31,771 nucleotides of DNA, taken from Larix sibirica. Lineage: Eukaryota; Streptophyta; Pinopsida; Pinales; Pinaceae. Under the pieces are notes generated by a model. That model was not told where the DNA came from. It did no database searches and was given only the letters and a program-made list of their open reading frames with translations. A program made the translations under genes and the position numbers. The DNA is taken from the NCBI GenBank assembly GCA_004151065.3, contig NWUY0300018099.1, forward strand, positions 8,936 through 40,706, given 5' to 3'. Of this stretch, positions 10,002-21,620 are shown one piece after another; positions within the stretch are counted from its first letter, which is position 1, and every line of letters begins with the position of its first letter.

Positions 10002-11221
10002 CTAAGGACTCACCCCAAGGACAACAAGAGGATTAGAGCTCGAGTTAGGAATTAAGGAACCCGAAATGGCATGGGTAAAGTAGCCCGACGAATGAACCAT
10101 AACCAAATCATTATCCTCAAAGTTAACCTCCCTCACTGATATTGTAGACCCCTTCACTAGAGTAGAACTAGGGACAAGATTCCCCAATTCAACATAAATA
10201 GAGACCCCACAATCCCTCCCCACTTCTATATACAAAAGAAGGAAAAGTAATAGAGTTATTACTAGGAGTACCAGTGGTAGTGTCTTCGATTTGTAACCGA
10301 TCCTTGAGAGCATCGAGCCAAGAACATGAAATGTCCAAATATTCAAATACATGCTTCACCACCTCCTACCAAATGTCACCCTGAGGAGCTGTAGAATCCA
10401 AAGGAATCAACAAATCACCCACAAAGAGTTCCACGTGGCGCTGCTCCCCCGGTATAACCAAATACTCAGCCTGAAAAGGAGTAACTTCCACAACCATTGA
10501 CAATGAACCTGCAACACCTTCCACATCAACCCCTCGTTGTCCCTTTGAAGGCATAATATGATCCTTGTTTGCAAATGATGCTTCGAATTCCAAAATAGAC
10601 ATTGTAATTTCATCAAACAATCTTCAAGGACATGTCCATAGTGATGAAAATGCGTGCAATGAAAGGGAACATTGACATAGTCCAGATACTGAATATAAGT
10701 CCAATCACCATTTATCAAATTCAACGATTCAAAAAGGCCATGGCCTAGATCTATATTGACTAATATATGAGAAACCAAGCGAAAAATACTAGAAGTATAA
10801 CTATAATTAGCTATGATAAAAGCCCCCAAGGAATCATCAACCAATCGAAAGCACTCTTTGGACCAAAACTCCAAGGACAAGTTGGGTAACTTGACCCATA
10901 CAAGTGTACATGCAACACATTCACCCCGAACATTGAAAAGGGGATGCCAAAAATTTAGTGTAAATAAACTTTTTTCATAAACCACAATTTCTGTAGAATC
11001 ACGTGCACATCTTCCTTCCTTTGGAAGATAAAACCGAACCAATCCCATCCCAAAAGATGCATGGTAGAGCAATAGCCCACCACCATAGCCCAATCCTAGA
11101 AGTAACCCACATTGTCAAAGAATCCATAAAGACATGACGACGAATGAAAGGACCCACCAAGGTCCTCCCTTTAAGATCCGGTATATGCATTACTTGAATA
11201 TCCTTTCTAACTACTAGAGAA
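10002..11221 (-). pseudogene. LINE ORF1 (DUF4283-like, zinc knuckle), 5' truncated and frameshifted (copy 1)
   Basis: Plant LINE ORF1 encodes an RNA-binding protein that accompanies ORF2. On the minus strand the first segment (11,217-11,000) has HIPDLKGRTLVGPFIRRHVF, typical of DUF4283 proteins. After a frameshift near 11,050 the second frame (11,093-10,407) has FYLPKEGR, LVWVKLPNLSLEFWSKECF and a zinc knuckle CTHFHHYGHVLEDC at residues 146-159, where the second cysteine of CX2CX4HX4C is Phe. Another shift leads to the tail frames 10,620-10,366 and 10,352-10,002. The 5' end is lost at the poly-C/N junction. ORF2 follows 210 bp downstream. Confidence 0.75.
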
Positions 11222-11270
11222 CCCCCCCCCTNACTGCCCACCAATGGTAAAGTGTGCCACTGTTGTGACC
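11222..11270. other. junction between unit copies: poly-C, single N, diverged paralogue sequence
   Basis: Nine C, then T and a single N (11,232), then about 38 bases homologous to 1237-1266 but differing at 11 of 30 positions, ten of them transitions. Three more mismatches follow to about 11,306, after which identity with copy 1 is essentially complete. The frame of the decayed gene is preserved across the diverged part (VTTVAHFTIGG versus VTMVVHFTTDG). Confidence 0.8.
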
Positions 11271-11804
11271 AAAAGTGAGAGGCACCTAACCTCCTCTGCA
11301 CCAAAAGAATAAATACACAATTGTCCTCCAGAAAATTGAAAAAGAGTAGAGTCAATGACCTGGTCACTGATATATCTATGAGAGTAGGCAAGCTAACTCT
11401 TTGCTAAAACACCAAGTGGGACACCAAAGAAATGGAGAAAATACCCCCCCTCTCCTGGATAGCCTAGTGATGAAGTAGATGTCATCAAGTGTGGGATGAA
11501 ACCATATCAAGAATAAAATGAAATGCATGTTTATGTTGGTCCCAACGACAAATCAACTGCATAAAAAAAGATAAGTTCCCCTTTAGGGATGTAGCTTCCT
11601 GATAGAACTTCAGGAGGGAAAAAATCCTCAAGAGGTCTCATGTCTATGCGGTAATGGACCAAGGGTACAAGTCTCTCTCCCTCTCTCTGGCCTCCCACTC
11701 TCGTACAACATTGTACAGGTCAACCCGCACCTGTTGCTCCTGTTGAGCCTCTTGTCATTGACATATCTGATTCAAATATAACTTCCATCAGTCTCATAAA
11801 TAGA
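11233..11804 (-). pseudogene. decayed N-terminal part of unknown TE gene (copy 2)
   Basis: Counterpart of 1230-1800 with the same stops and frameshifts; one substitution (11,488, A for T). Its 3' end on the minus strand is a diverged version of copy 1 and stops at the N, so the downstream segments seen at 1-1060 are missing here. Readable pieces include YISDQVIDSTLFQFSGGQLC. Function unknown. Confidence 0.4.
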
Positions 11805-11883
11805 CACATACATGTATATAAAAAACATTAAATATTTCATTAAGTGGTCATTTTATTTGTTAATATCAAACAATTTTTTTTCT

Positions 11884-12724
11884 CATAATAAATGAATTTA
11901 ACAAGTGGGGTGCATATATATTAATAGAGCACTGCACACACTGCTCTTTATAATATAAGCACACCGTTGATGGTGCACTACTGTAATATCAATGCACCAA
12001 ATACGTAAATGAAATAAATTAAAATTAAAACATGGATACTTGGTGCATTACAAATGACATAAGCATCGTTAATGGTACGCTATGTTGATCCTAGCACATT
12101 GGGTGTCTAAATTTCATTTGAAAAATATAAACATGGTGCGGTTGTAAACTATACCGCATCAATGCATGTGTGATACTAAAATGCATCTCCATTGTTTATA
12201 CAATCTTAAATTTTGGTGCGTCCTTAATTAGGTAGCATTGTTGCGACACGAACACATAGCCGAACCATACATGGTGCACAAAAGTATTTAGAGTGCATTG
12301 TAATTGGTGCATCTATTTGTGAAAATTACTATTTTTTATAGGCCATGCGAGTGAGTATGTTAAACATAAGCGCATCGACATGGAATTGCGTACATATTAT
12401 AACGACACACTGGTTATTGTGGTGAATATTGAAATATTTTTTTTAGTATTGTGGTAGTGTGTCTAAAAATTTATAAAGAACCGGTAATATAGTGCTCTAG
12501 GTGTTTACCAACACCGATGCATTACCATAGTTAACCACACTTCTAACGGTGCGCTATGGTTTAGGAAATGCACTGAACACTGAAAATGTGTAAAATGGTT
12601 TTTAATATTTTAGCGATGCGTCATGAAAATGATAGCGCATTGACAATGTGGTGCACTATCCATTGATAATGCATTGCTACTAGTGCACACTTTAAATTTA
12701 TAGGGTGCACCGTCTATACTAGTG
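11884..12724. repeat. GTGCA-rich subterminal region with CACTA-like end at 12,724 (copy 2)
   Basis: Identical by eye to 1880-2720, including the minus-strand CACTAGTATAGACGGTG end. Confidence 0.5.
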
Positions 12725-13053
12725 CGAGCTGAATGACACAAACAAACCACGTAGATTTTTTTATTTTTTTTAAATAACAACAATCTAAGGTGAATTTTAA
12801 TTTTCTATTTGCTAAAAATTTGAATTCGGAGGAAACAAAGAGATTACTTGGGTACTTGTTCGTCGAGGAGGCATGGTTGTGATGTAGATGAAATTTCAAA
12901 GTTTTCCCATCGTTTGGAAAAAATCAAAATCCACCAAGCAAGCAATGGACGGGAGAAACTCAACCACATGCAGCATCGATGGCAGGGCGTTTCAACTTGG
13001 CAAGTAATGCACCAATGCTTAGGTGGTCAAAAGCACTGTGGGATGGTAAAAAT

Positions 13054-13844
13054 GGTTTTTTTGTCCCGTATTTTTTTTATTATTTTACCTTGTTTCGGTG
13101 TGCCCAACAATAGGACACATCGGTGCAGTTACAATGAAAGAATGCACATGAAATTAATATAAAAAAAATTTCCATCCCACATTTTTTAATATAACCCTAG
13201 TCCAGTACACTCAATTATGGATTCACTGGTGAGTTTACAATATATAAATGCACCGTCCACAAATATGAAACTATTAAAAAAATTTCCCGTTCGGGTTTTT
13301 ATGTTTACCCTACTTCATTGCTCTAAATGTTATTATGCACTAGTGAGTTCTCAACATAACAATGCATCGTTAATGAATATAACGATATAAACATATTTTT
13401 CATCCCGCGATTTTTTTATTTGATTTTACCTTACATCTGTGCATATCTAATACAACACACTTGTGTGTTTTATTTAGGTAAATGCACCACTACTGAATAT
13501 AAAAATATTAAAAAAAATCCGTCTGGGTTTTCTTGTTTACCCTACTTCGGTGATATAAATGCTATTGTGCATAGGTGCATTTTAAAGATAGCAACACAAC
13601 ATTAATGAATATAACAATATAAAAATATTTAACATCCCTAGATTTTTTATTTTTTATTTTTCCCTAGATTGGTGCATATCGTTCACAACACATCGATGCG
13701 TTTGGGTGAGATAAAAACACCGCTAGTGAATATAAAAATATTAAAAATATTTTCATCCGTTTTTTAGTTACACCTTGCATCGATGCTTCCAGTTACACAC
13801 ACTGCACCGGTGCCATTAAAATATATAAACACACCGTAATTTTG
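13054..13844. repeat. degenerate about 114-bp tandem array, seven units (copy 2)
   Basis: Same array as 3050-3840, landmarks at 13,085, 13,191, 13,305, 13,426, 13,537, 13,660 and 13,768. One substitution (G at 13,759). The units differ from each other far more than the two arrays do, so amplification of the units is much older than the 10-kb duplication. Confidence 0.75.
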
Positions 13845-14211
13845 TTTCCTATTCAAAAAGAAAAAATATTTTTCCAAGGAGGCAACATTTTTGGCTGAAA
13901 TCGGTGTGTCATTTGTGTGGTTGCATCGATGTGTCAACGTATTTTAAACTCATGGGTCTTTGTTGGATGTAGAAATATAAAATAATTTTTTTTCTCTTTG
14001 CTTAATGGGGATTTCGATCTCGGTTCGATATGTTTTTATTACGCATTGATGCATATAGACTTGAGGTGCACTAGTTCATTTCGTATGCATCAAAGCACAG
14101 AATAAAACATCCGCTAAAACCTGTGCTCAATCGCCTCCACTAGAGACCTCCACTATAAACATATATTTGAGCTCTTTTTAGAGGAGCATTCACAAAAACC
14201 TCTATGAGAGG

Positions 14212-14228
14212 GGATTTTCTTTATAGTG
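14212..14228 (-). repeat. CACTA terminal inverted repeat (copy 2)
   Basis: Minus strand reads CACTATAAAGAAAATCC from 14,228, again abutting the gypsy protease frame. Confidence 0.65.
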
Positions 14229-15260
14229 TGTAGCCATGGATCTTAAGAGTTTGTGGTTGAGAAATACCCAACATTGCGGCTACACAAAGTGTTGGAGCAT
14301 TGTCATGCTTCTGGGTGTTGGATTCAACGGAGCTTGTTTCTATATCAGAAGGGACATCCCTGACTGCCTCATCATTACCACTGTCATTATTATTATTTTT
14401 TCACATAGGTAGAGATTGGTGTCCTTACATATATGACTTTGAGTCCAATTAGGAGCATTATATTTCAACCAGGGATTCTTATCCTTCTTTGCATCTGATG
14501 ATGAGATCCTTTAGTGGGGAGGAATATACTTGAAGCTTGATTTTTCCAATTGAAAATAAGGAGTTTGTTTATGAAACATCTGCCTTGCTTCAATGAGTTT
14601 GGACTTTTAACACATTGATTCGACATCTTTAGGTTCTAATACTTTAAAGTCATTCTGTATGCTTGGTTTCATTAACCCGATTATGATAACATGTAGAAGG
14701 CGTTTATCAAATATGTTATCGACACAAGTGGCTAATGCATGGAGCTCATTAAAAAATTCATTCATTGTCCTTGTCTGTTGTAAGCGCATGAGTTTGGTGA
14801 AGAGTTTGTCTTCTTCTAAATCATGAAATCGTTTGAAAAAATTCTTCTTTAAGGTATCCCAATCTCTCATCAATCCTCTCTAACATTTAGAGTCCCACCA
14901 CATGAACCCATCACAAGCTATTTTCTCTAGGTGCATTGATGAAATGTTGATTTTGTCGTTGTCATAATCTATACAGTGCATAGTGAGATAGTTCTCAATT
15001 TTAGTAATCCATCTTGTTCCCTCTTGATTGTCCTTGCCATTGAATTTTGGTATATCTATTTTTATTTTGTCTATAACGTTATTGAACGAACCAGTACTTG
15101 ATGAATAATGAAGCTGCAAGGATGAGTTAGGACTAATCATGTTTTTTGTTGAGCTCTTGTAGTACACTATGTAATACACTTTGAACAATTTTCATAATTC
15201 AGTTATCAAGCTCAATGCCTGCCTTCCTTGTTGACTCATTACCTTCGGGATGTCCACCAT
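14229..15260 (-). pseudogene. gag: gypsy gag plus start of protease, interrupted (copy 2)
   Basis: Same frame and same stops as copy 1 (near 15,198 and at 14,880), with ATG at 15,260. The core residues RDWDTLKKNFFKRF and FMWWDSKC are unchanged. Ends at the CACTA terminus before the protease active site. Shared stops show that gag was dead before the duplication. Confidence 0.8.
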
Positions 15261-15443
15261 ATTTCTTATTGGTGTTTATCATATTCATTTTTAGAATTTT
15301 TTTTGGAAAATGTGGGAGCGACAGTGAATGGGGTGATGACGAACAATATATATATATAACAATTATTATTAAAAATAATAGTAATTGTTAAATAATATTA
15401 TTATTGTTTTTTTATTTTTTTAATAATAAAAGGATTAAAAGGA

Positions 15444-16429
15444 ACTGCATGGAAGAATGAATGTGGAAGCGAATGTAGAGGGAAATGACATGCATAAGGA
15501 AGGAATGGAGTGGTGGAGTGCGCAAGCGGAATGGTGGAGAAATGGAGAAGAGGGACGAGTGGGATTATAGGCAATGGCCACAAGGGAGAAGGGAGAAGAG
15601 GGACATTGCGGGGAATATGGGGAAGAGGGACGACATGTGGGAGAGAGGGATGACATAGAAGAAGTGGAGAAGAGGGACAAGTGGGATGCAGGTGACGATC
15701 GCAAGGGAGAAGGGAGGAGTGGGATGAAACAGGGAAGATAGAGGAATAGGGACGTCACATGGTAGGAAAGGCACGTGGGAGAGAGGGACATCATAGCAGC
15801 GAGAAGAAGGTTGGACTCATAACAATGGAAAAGAGGGTGGAGTCACAACAAAGGTGTAGAGGAGGGTGAATGGGGAATGGCGAGTGCTAGAGAAAGGATG
15901 TAGAACGTAGCAAAAAGCAAAAGGAGGGACACGGTAGGGGAGGAACGCATCACAAAGGTGATTGGGAGGTGGAGGGACATGGTAGGGGAAGAATGCAACA
16001 TAGAGGTGGATAATACAATGCGGAGCTGAAGGAGGGATGCGGTAGATAGTGATGGAAGAGGGAAGAGGTTGTATGTGGGGAGATGGCGGAGGTTGAAATT
16101 TGGGAAAAGCATGCAAAAGAGAGGGAAGACAAGGGAAACCATGTGCAAGCATAAGGGAAGTGGAGGTGAGGACCAATTTGGAGGTGTAGTGGTTGGAGGG
16201 TGGAAGGAGGTAGGGTAGGGAGGAAGGCGCTAGGCATGGGAGGGAGGTGTAACGAGGTAGGGAAAAGGCACAGGGAGCTGGAGGGTGCAAAGTAGGAAGT
16301 CAAAACAAACAAGGTAGAAAGAGGGCATAGGGGTGGATTGGGCATGAAGGTAGAGAGTGAGGGTACGTATAGAAAAAAGTGTGGAGGAAGAATAATGGAA
16401 TAAGAATGGAAATATGAAGGAATGTGCAT
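15444..16429 (+). repeat. about 1-kb G/A-rich tract (copy 2)
   Basis: Identical by eye to 5440-6425, including the 122-bp internal duplication (15,544 and 15,666). Pro/Ser-rich open frames on the minus strand are composition artefacts. Confidence 0.75.
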
Positions 16430-16476
16430 AGTAGATGCAGAATAGGATCATCCTATCTTCACGATCCATGAACTAG

Positions 16477-16488
16477 GATCTGATACGA
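16477..16488 (-). promoter_or_regulatory. candidate primer binding site, tRNA-iMet type (copy 2)
   Basis: TCGTATCAGATC on the minus strand, two bases past the candidate LTR, as in copy 1. Confidence 0.55.
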
Positions 16489-16490
16489 AT

Positions 16491-16645
16491 TGGAAACAAT
16501 CTCAAATATATTTCAATATTTCAATATTTATTATAACTTGAAAATAAGGTTACAATGATAATTGGCCAATGTTTATATATGGACAATAGTGAAAGAACAT
16601 AACTCTTCACTAATGGACATGTCATATTATAACTAATATTTAACA
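16491..16645 (-). repeat. candidate gypsy 5' LTR (copy 2)
   Basis: TGTTAAATATTAG...GTTTCCA on the minus strand, identical to copy 1. This is a duplicate from the 10-kb unit, not the partner LTR of the copy 1 element. Confidence 0.4.
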
Positions 16646-19600
16646 ACTAACTAATAATTAATTTAGGTATATTAAAAATGACCACTTTTTTTATTGTAAG
16701 ACCAAACCAAATTGTTCTCCTCTCTGATACAGACATCAACCTTCCTCATCTCCATGAGATACCTATCCCACATCACAACTTAATTTTTCGGCAGTCCTAA
16801 ATTTCCCAAGCTAAGTCAGCCCTATGTCCAAATATCTGTTGGAACAACCTTGAAAAATTTATTTAAAGAACATAGACCCCGATCCTGTAGCTCCCTAATC
16901 AAGTCTTCCAGTAGGATAATGTCAAGGCCACAACCCATCAATGCATCTACTCCCACCCTCACTGACAATCCTGAACCTACCCTTTGGGACAAAAATTTCC
17001 TAATAATAGAAAAAACTAAAGTTAAGGCTTTCTACTGGCTTGTAATTGAATGAAGCAATTTGTTTCTAAAAAACCAAATCCAAAAAGGAAGACGACACAA
17101 TACATTAGCAATAAGGATACACCTCCACAAAATGTCTTGAGTCATAAATAACCACAAGTATTTGCTTTCCAATGCTTGGCTAAAAATTCTAATGTTCTTC
17201 ACCCCCATCCCCAAATCGTTTCGGTAGCATAATCTCTTCCAAATCACAAGATGAGATCCCTTATACTTTGTGCCACCTTTCCAAATGAAATTAAAAAAAT
17301 CTTCTGAATGCAATCCAAAATACCCCAAGTAACATGTGCCAACAAGTGCTAGAAAATAGGAATCACTTCCAAAATTGACTTTATAAGAATTGGTCGACTC
17401 CTCTAGGAGATCTAGCGATTGCACCAAAAATTGACCCTTATTTCAATCCAACCAACCGACTAAGCTCATTCTACCTTCCCATATTTGTTGGGCTTCATAA
17501 TAATCCCAAAATACTTTATCCCTGCCTCCAAATTACAGGATGAGTATGGAAACACTCGAATCAAATATCGTCGATGTCAGTCCACCTCCACTTGAAAGTA
17601 CAATGTTGACTTCCATCCTTGTCACTAGGAAAAACATAGAGATAATCTCCTCTAGATTTTTAGCTTCATAGTTAGAGCATAAACCAAATAATAAAACATC
17701 GTCAACAAATAATAAGTGGGTTAGTTGATCCAACCTCCCAAACATGAGACCCTTTAACTTCTGTTGGCTTCATGCCTCGTAAATGGCTTGGCTAATCCCT
17801 TCAGCTAGTAGCAAAAAGAGGTAAGGAGATAAGGGAAATCCATTTCGCAGTGCTTGATTAGAATTGAAGAACTCTGAACGCAAGGCATTAATAGGAACAA
17901 CAAAGGATGTCGTAGTTACACACCCCATGATCCACAACACAAAATCATAGCTGAAACCATTATGAAGAAGTAGGAACTGCTAATTCAACCATGACACCCA
18001 ATCATGGACCTTAGAAAGATCAAGATTAATTATCATCGCAGGCACATGAGCTAACTTTATGTGATGCAATCCTTCATATGCAGACCAAATGGCCTCATGA
18101 ATCGAATGACCACTTAAGAAAAATAATTGTTCCTATGACATGAAGTTCGAGAGAAATGGTTTCATTTGAACAACAAGAAACTTGGAAATTATCTTATAGA
18201 TGTTGTTACAAAGAGAGATTAGGCAAAAACATTGAAACTAGTAGGACAACCCACTTTTGGGATCAACGAAATGAACATTGAGTTGTAACTTCGAGGAATT
18301 TTCTCGAAGAGGCCTACTACCTCCACCACTTGAAGCACATCATAGCCCACTATCTCAAAAAATTCCCGGAAAAAATCCACACCCTAGTTGTTAGGATCGA
18401 GACTCTTGTCTTTTGAAAAGGTGTCCAGGGTGGCTTGTACTTCCCCATAGGTTATAGACTTAAAAATTTCATTGTTATCGTCTTCTTCAACTACCCCCTG
18501 ACAGTGAGAACTCAACTTAAGCATCTCCCTTAGAGTAATATGAATATGCATAAGGTAGAGGGTGGAAAAATGGGAAAATCCAAGTGTAGCCAACTCCTTA
18601 AACCCCGTGATTGGGCCCTGTCGCCGTCCAATAGTTCCCATATATTATTCTTATTATTTCGATGCTTAGCAATGTTTTGGAAAAATATTGTATTTTGATC
18701 TCTAGAAGAGATATAGAGAGCCCTATTTTTGAGATGCCACATATTTTCCTTTTCCAACAACATTTTTGCCTCATCTTCTCCAAAGTAACCATTTATTTTC
18801 TCTTTTTTGGATAACTTAAATCCTCTAGATTCACACTACAAATATTGGCCATCTCCTTCTTCACCTTTGCAAGTTTCTCACCCTATTGATGATGTTGAAC
18901 ATGGGACCACTAAAGCGAACATGAGCCCACCAAACTTCCTTGTATTTAACCAATCTAAGTGAGTGAGAAAAATGTTGAGCCGCACTCAGCTCCACATGAA
19001 ACCCAATTTTCCTCCAGTTATATTTAACAATACGCTAAAAATACTCCTTTGCCACCCAACAAAATTTGTACTTAAAGGACATACCCAACTTCACTTAGTA
19101 GGACCTGACCTCTAGGAATATTGGGAAGTGATTTGAAGCACGTAAATTTCCAACCCAAGATGGACACAAGTCCACCTCCAAAAAAAGCACTTCATACACT
19201 AAAAAATGATCAATCAGTTTCACCACCCCAGCCAGTCCATGCTAATTATTACTCCACATCGACTTGAGGCCTCCATTTACCACATCCACCCAACCCACCA
19301 CTTCAATCCCTTCATTTAAATATTGATCCAAACGATCTTCACATGTACATTAAATCCCAATATTATCTATACTTAATGTAAAATTTAGGTCACCACATAC
19401 TATTAAATTCTCAGTTTCAAGGCACTTAAGGGAAAATAAATGGTCCCAAAAACCTTGAATCCCCTCATAGGGTCCATACAAATTTAAAATAGTAAACACC
19501 TGATCCAAATTCTTTCTATACACCCCCAACCCCATGCCCAAATACAATGTGAAGACATTGTTCAACTATTGATTAGAATTAAAACCTGAAACAACCCCCC

Positions 19601-19796
19601 ATAGTGTCCAAAAGAATCTAAATAAAAAAATCCCAGCTAGAAATCTACGTTGAATATCCAAAATCAAACGATCTTCCTTTACCATAGTTTCCTACATAAG
19701 CACAACATATGGATGTTGCGACTTCACAAGATGCCAAAGGGAATTTTTTTTGCCTATCCCTCACAGGTCATGACAATTCACCAACATAATCTTCAT
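16646..19796 (-). pseudogene. LINE ORF2, broken (copy 2)
   Basis: Duplicate of 6642-9792: endonuclease with GDLNFTL and the SNH change (Asn codon 19,131-19,133), RT motif A Asp at 18,019-18,021, FVDD at 17,698-17,703, and zf-RVT-like C-terminus. Substitutions against copy 1 at 16,836, 17,395, 19,072, 19,241 and 19,579; the last three change amino acids (Thr to Lys, Asp to His, Ile to Asn), consistent with no constraint. Stops are shared. The 3' end is cut by the gypsy LTR as in copy 1. Confidence 0.85.
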
Positions 19797-20005
19797 TGGG
19801 GAACCAATGGGGTTTTTTTCCCTTCTCTAAAGGTCCCACACAACAAATGTTGTTGTCCTTAGCTAATCGCACAGGAGAATTTCTCCCGGGCACGTGTTAA
19901 GGCCGAATTTCGTCCCACCTTTGGCAGACCCATATCAAGAGAGAAATCAAACCCCAATACACCTAGTTCCTTGAAATATTGAATTTTAACACTAGTCCCC
20001 AAAAG

Positions 20006-21620
20006 CTAAGGACTCACCCCAAGGACAACAAGAGGATTAGAGCTCGAGTTAGGAATTAAGGAACCCGAAATGGCATGGGTAAAGTAGCCCGACGAATGAA
20101 CCATAACCAAATCATTATCCTCAAAGTTAACCTCCCTCACTGATATTGTAGACCCCTTCACTAGAGTAGAACTAGGGACAAGATTCCCCAATTCAACATA
20201 AATAGAGACCCCACAATCCCTCCCCACTTCTATATACAAAAGAAGGAAAAGTAATAGAGTTATTACTAGGAGTACCAGTGGTAGTGTCTTCGATTTGTAA
20301 CCGATCCTTGAGAGCATCGAGCCAAGAACATGAAATGTCCAAATATTCAAATACATGCTTCACCACCTCCTACCAAATGTCACCCTGAGGAGCTGTAGAA
20401 TCCAAAGGAATCAACAAATCACCCACAAAGAGTTCCACGTGGCGCTGCTCCCCCGGTATAACCAAATACTCAGCCTGAAAAGGAGTAACTTCCACAACCA
20501 TTGACAATGAACCTGCAACACCTTCCACATCAACCCCTCGTTGTCCCTTTGAAGGCATAATATGATCCTTGTTTGCAAATGATGCTTCGAATTCCAAAAT
20601 AGACATTGTAATTTCATCAAACAATCTTCAAGGACATGTCCATAGTGATGAAAATGCGTGCAATGAAAGGGAACATTGACATAGTCCAGATACTGAATAT
20701 AAGTCCAATCACCATTTATCAAATTCAACGATTCAAAAAGGCCATGGCCTAGATCTATATTGACTAATATATGAGAAACCAAGCGAAAAATACTAGAAGT
20801 ATAACTATAATTAGCTATGATAAAAGCCCCCAAGGAATCATCAACCAATCGAAAGCACTCTTTGGACCAAAACTCCAAGGACAAGTTGGGTAACTTGACC
20901 CATACAAGTGTACATGCAACACATTCACCCCGAACATTGAAAAGGGGATGCCAAAAATTTAGTGTAAATAAACTTTTTTCATAAACCACAATTTCTGTAG
21001 AATCACGTGCACATCTTCCTTCCTTTGGAAGATAAAACCGAACCAATCCCATCCCAAAAGATGCATGGTAGAGCAATAGCCCACCACCATAGCCCAATCC
21101 TAGAAGTAACCCACATTGTCAAAGAATCCATAAAGACATGACGACGAATGAAAGGACCCACCAAGGTCCTCCCTTTAAGATCCGGTATATGCATTACTTG
21201 AATATCCTTTCTAACTACTAGAGAACCCCCCCCCCCCCCCNNNNNNNNNNNNNNNNNNNNNNNNNNNNNNNNNNNNNNNNNNNNNNNNNNNNNNNNNNNN
21301 NNNNNNNNNNNNNNNNNNNNNNNNNNNNNNNNNNNNNNNNNNNNNNNNNNNNNNNNNNNNNNNNNNNNNNNNNNNNNNNNNNNNNNNNNNNNNNNNNNNN
21401 NNNNNNNNNNNNNNNNNNNNNNNNNNNNNNNNNNNNNNNNNNNNNNNNNNGATGGAATTAACCACTCTTCTCCTTTTCCATGTATTTTGAGACAATGATT
21501 TAGTGCAAGATATTTACAACTCCTCCACACCAATACGCCCGCTAATAAACCTTGAAGCAACACAAACACCATATAAAGTCTATAGAGAAGGCCCGATGGG
21601 ACGATTGCCAACGCACTCAA
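20006..21620 (-). pseudogene. LINE ORF1 with a 210-base gap (copy 2)
   Basis: The portion 20,006-21,225 duplicates copy 1 ORF1 (HIPDLKGRTLVG, LVWVKLPNLSLEFWSKECF, degenerate zinc knuckle). After the C-run and the gap, 21,451-21,620 adds an open minus-strand stretch with ATG at 21,620 and KIHGKGEEWLIP running into the gap. Whether that piece belongs to this ORF1 depends on the missing 210 bases. The poly-C translates to a glycine run and is probably not real coding sequence. Frameshift near 21,050 as in copy 1. Confidence 0.65.
21241..21450. other. assembly gap, 210 N
   Basis: 210 unknown bases directly after a run of 15 C, inside LINE ORF1. Confidence 1.

Larger units (their letters stand above)
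1267..11230. repeat. 10,004-bp tandem unit, copy 1
   Basis: This stretch recurs almost base for base 10,004 bp downstream. The offset holds throughout, so I saw no net indel between copies except in the closing C-run (9 C here, 15 C in copy 2). Substitutions found by eye after the first 80 bp are at 1484, 3755, 5206, 6832, 7391, 9068, 9237 and 9575 (paired with +10,004). The unit contains a CACTA-type end, a gypsy fragment and a LINE, all on the minus strand, with identical disabling stops in both copies. It therefore decayed before it was duplicated, or the duplication exists only in the assembly. The copy ends in a C-run followed by one N at 11,232. Confidence 0.95.
11233..14228 (-). mobile_element. 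CACTA-type transposon, truncated at the junction (copy 2)
   Basis: Duplicate of 1229-4224: CACTA end at 14,228, tandem array, second CACTA-like end at 12,724, GTGCA-rich block and N-terminal gene fragment. It is cut at 11,232 by the copy junction, so the element cannot be complete in this copy. Confidence 0.6.
14229..16645 (-). mobile_element. Ty3/gypsy retrotransposon, 5' part (copy 2)
   Basis: Duplicate of 4225-6641 with the same order of LTR, primer site, G/A-rich leader and gag, and the same CACTA interruption. One substitution seen in it (15,210, just upstream of the last open part of gag). Confidence 0.65.
11271..21234. repeat. 10,004-bp tandem unit, copy 2
   Basis: Second copy of the unit, about 0.1% different from copy 1 by eye (eight substitutions). 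It ends in a run of 15 C (21,226-21,240) that abuts a 210-base gap, while copy 1 ends in 9 C, a T and a single N. That both copies break at the same C-run suggests this homopolymer ended sequencing contigs. The sequence after the gap (from 21,451) has no counterpart after copy 1, so only copy 2 joins to the 5' part of the LINE. Confidence 0.95.

Noticed and set aside
21003-21620. 205-codon and 94-codon open frames across the gap with poly-Gly
   Set aside because: Unknown bases are read as X and the glycines come from the poly-C run; only the outer parts are LINE ORF1-like.
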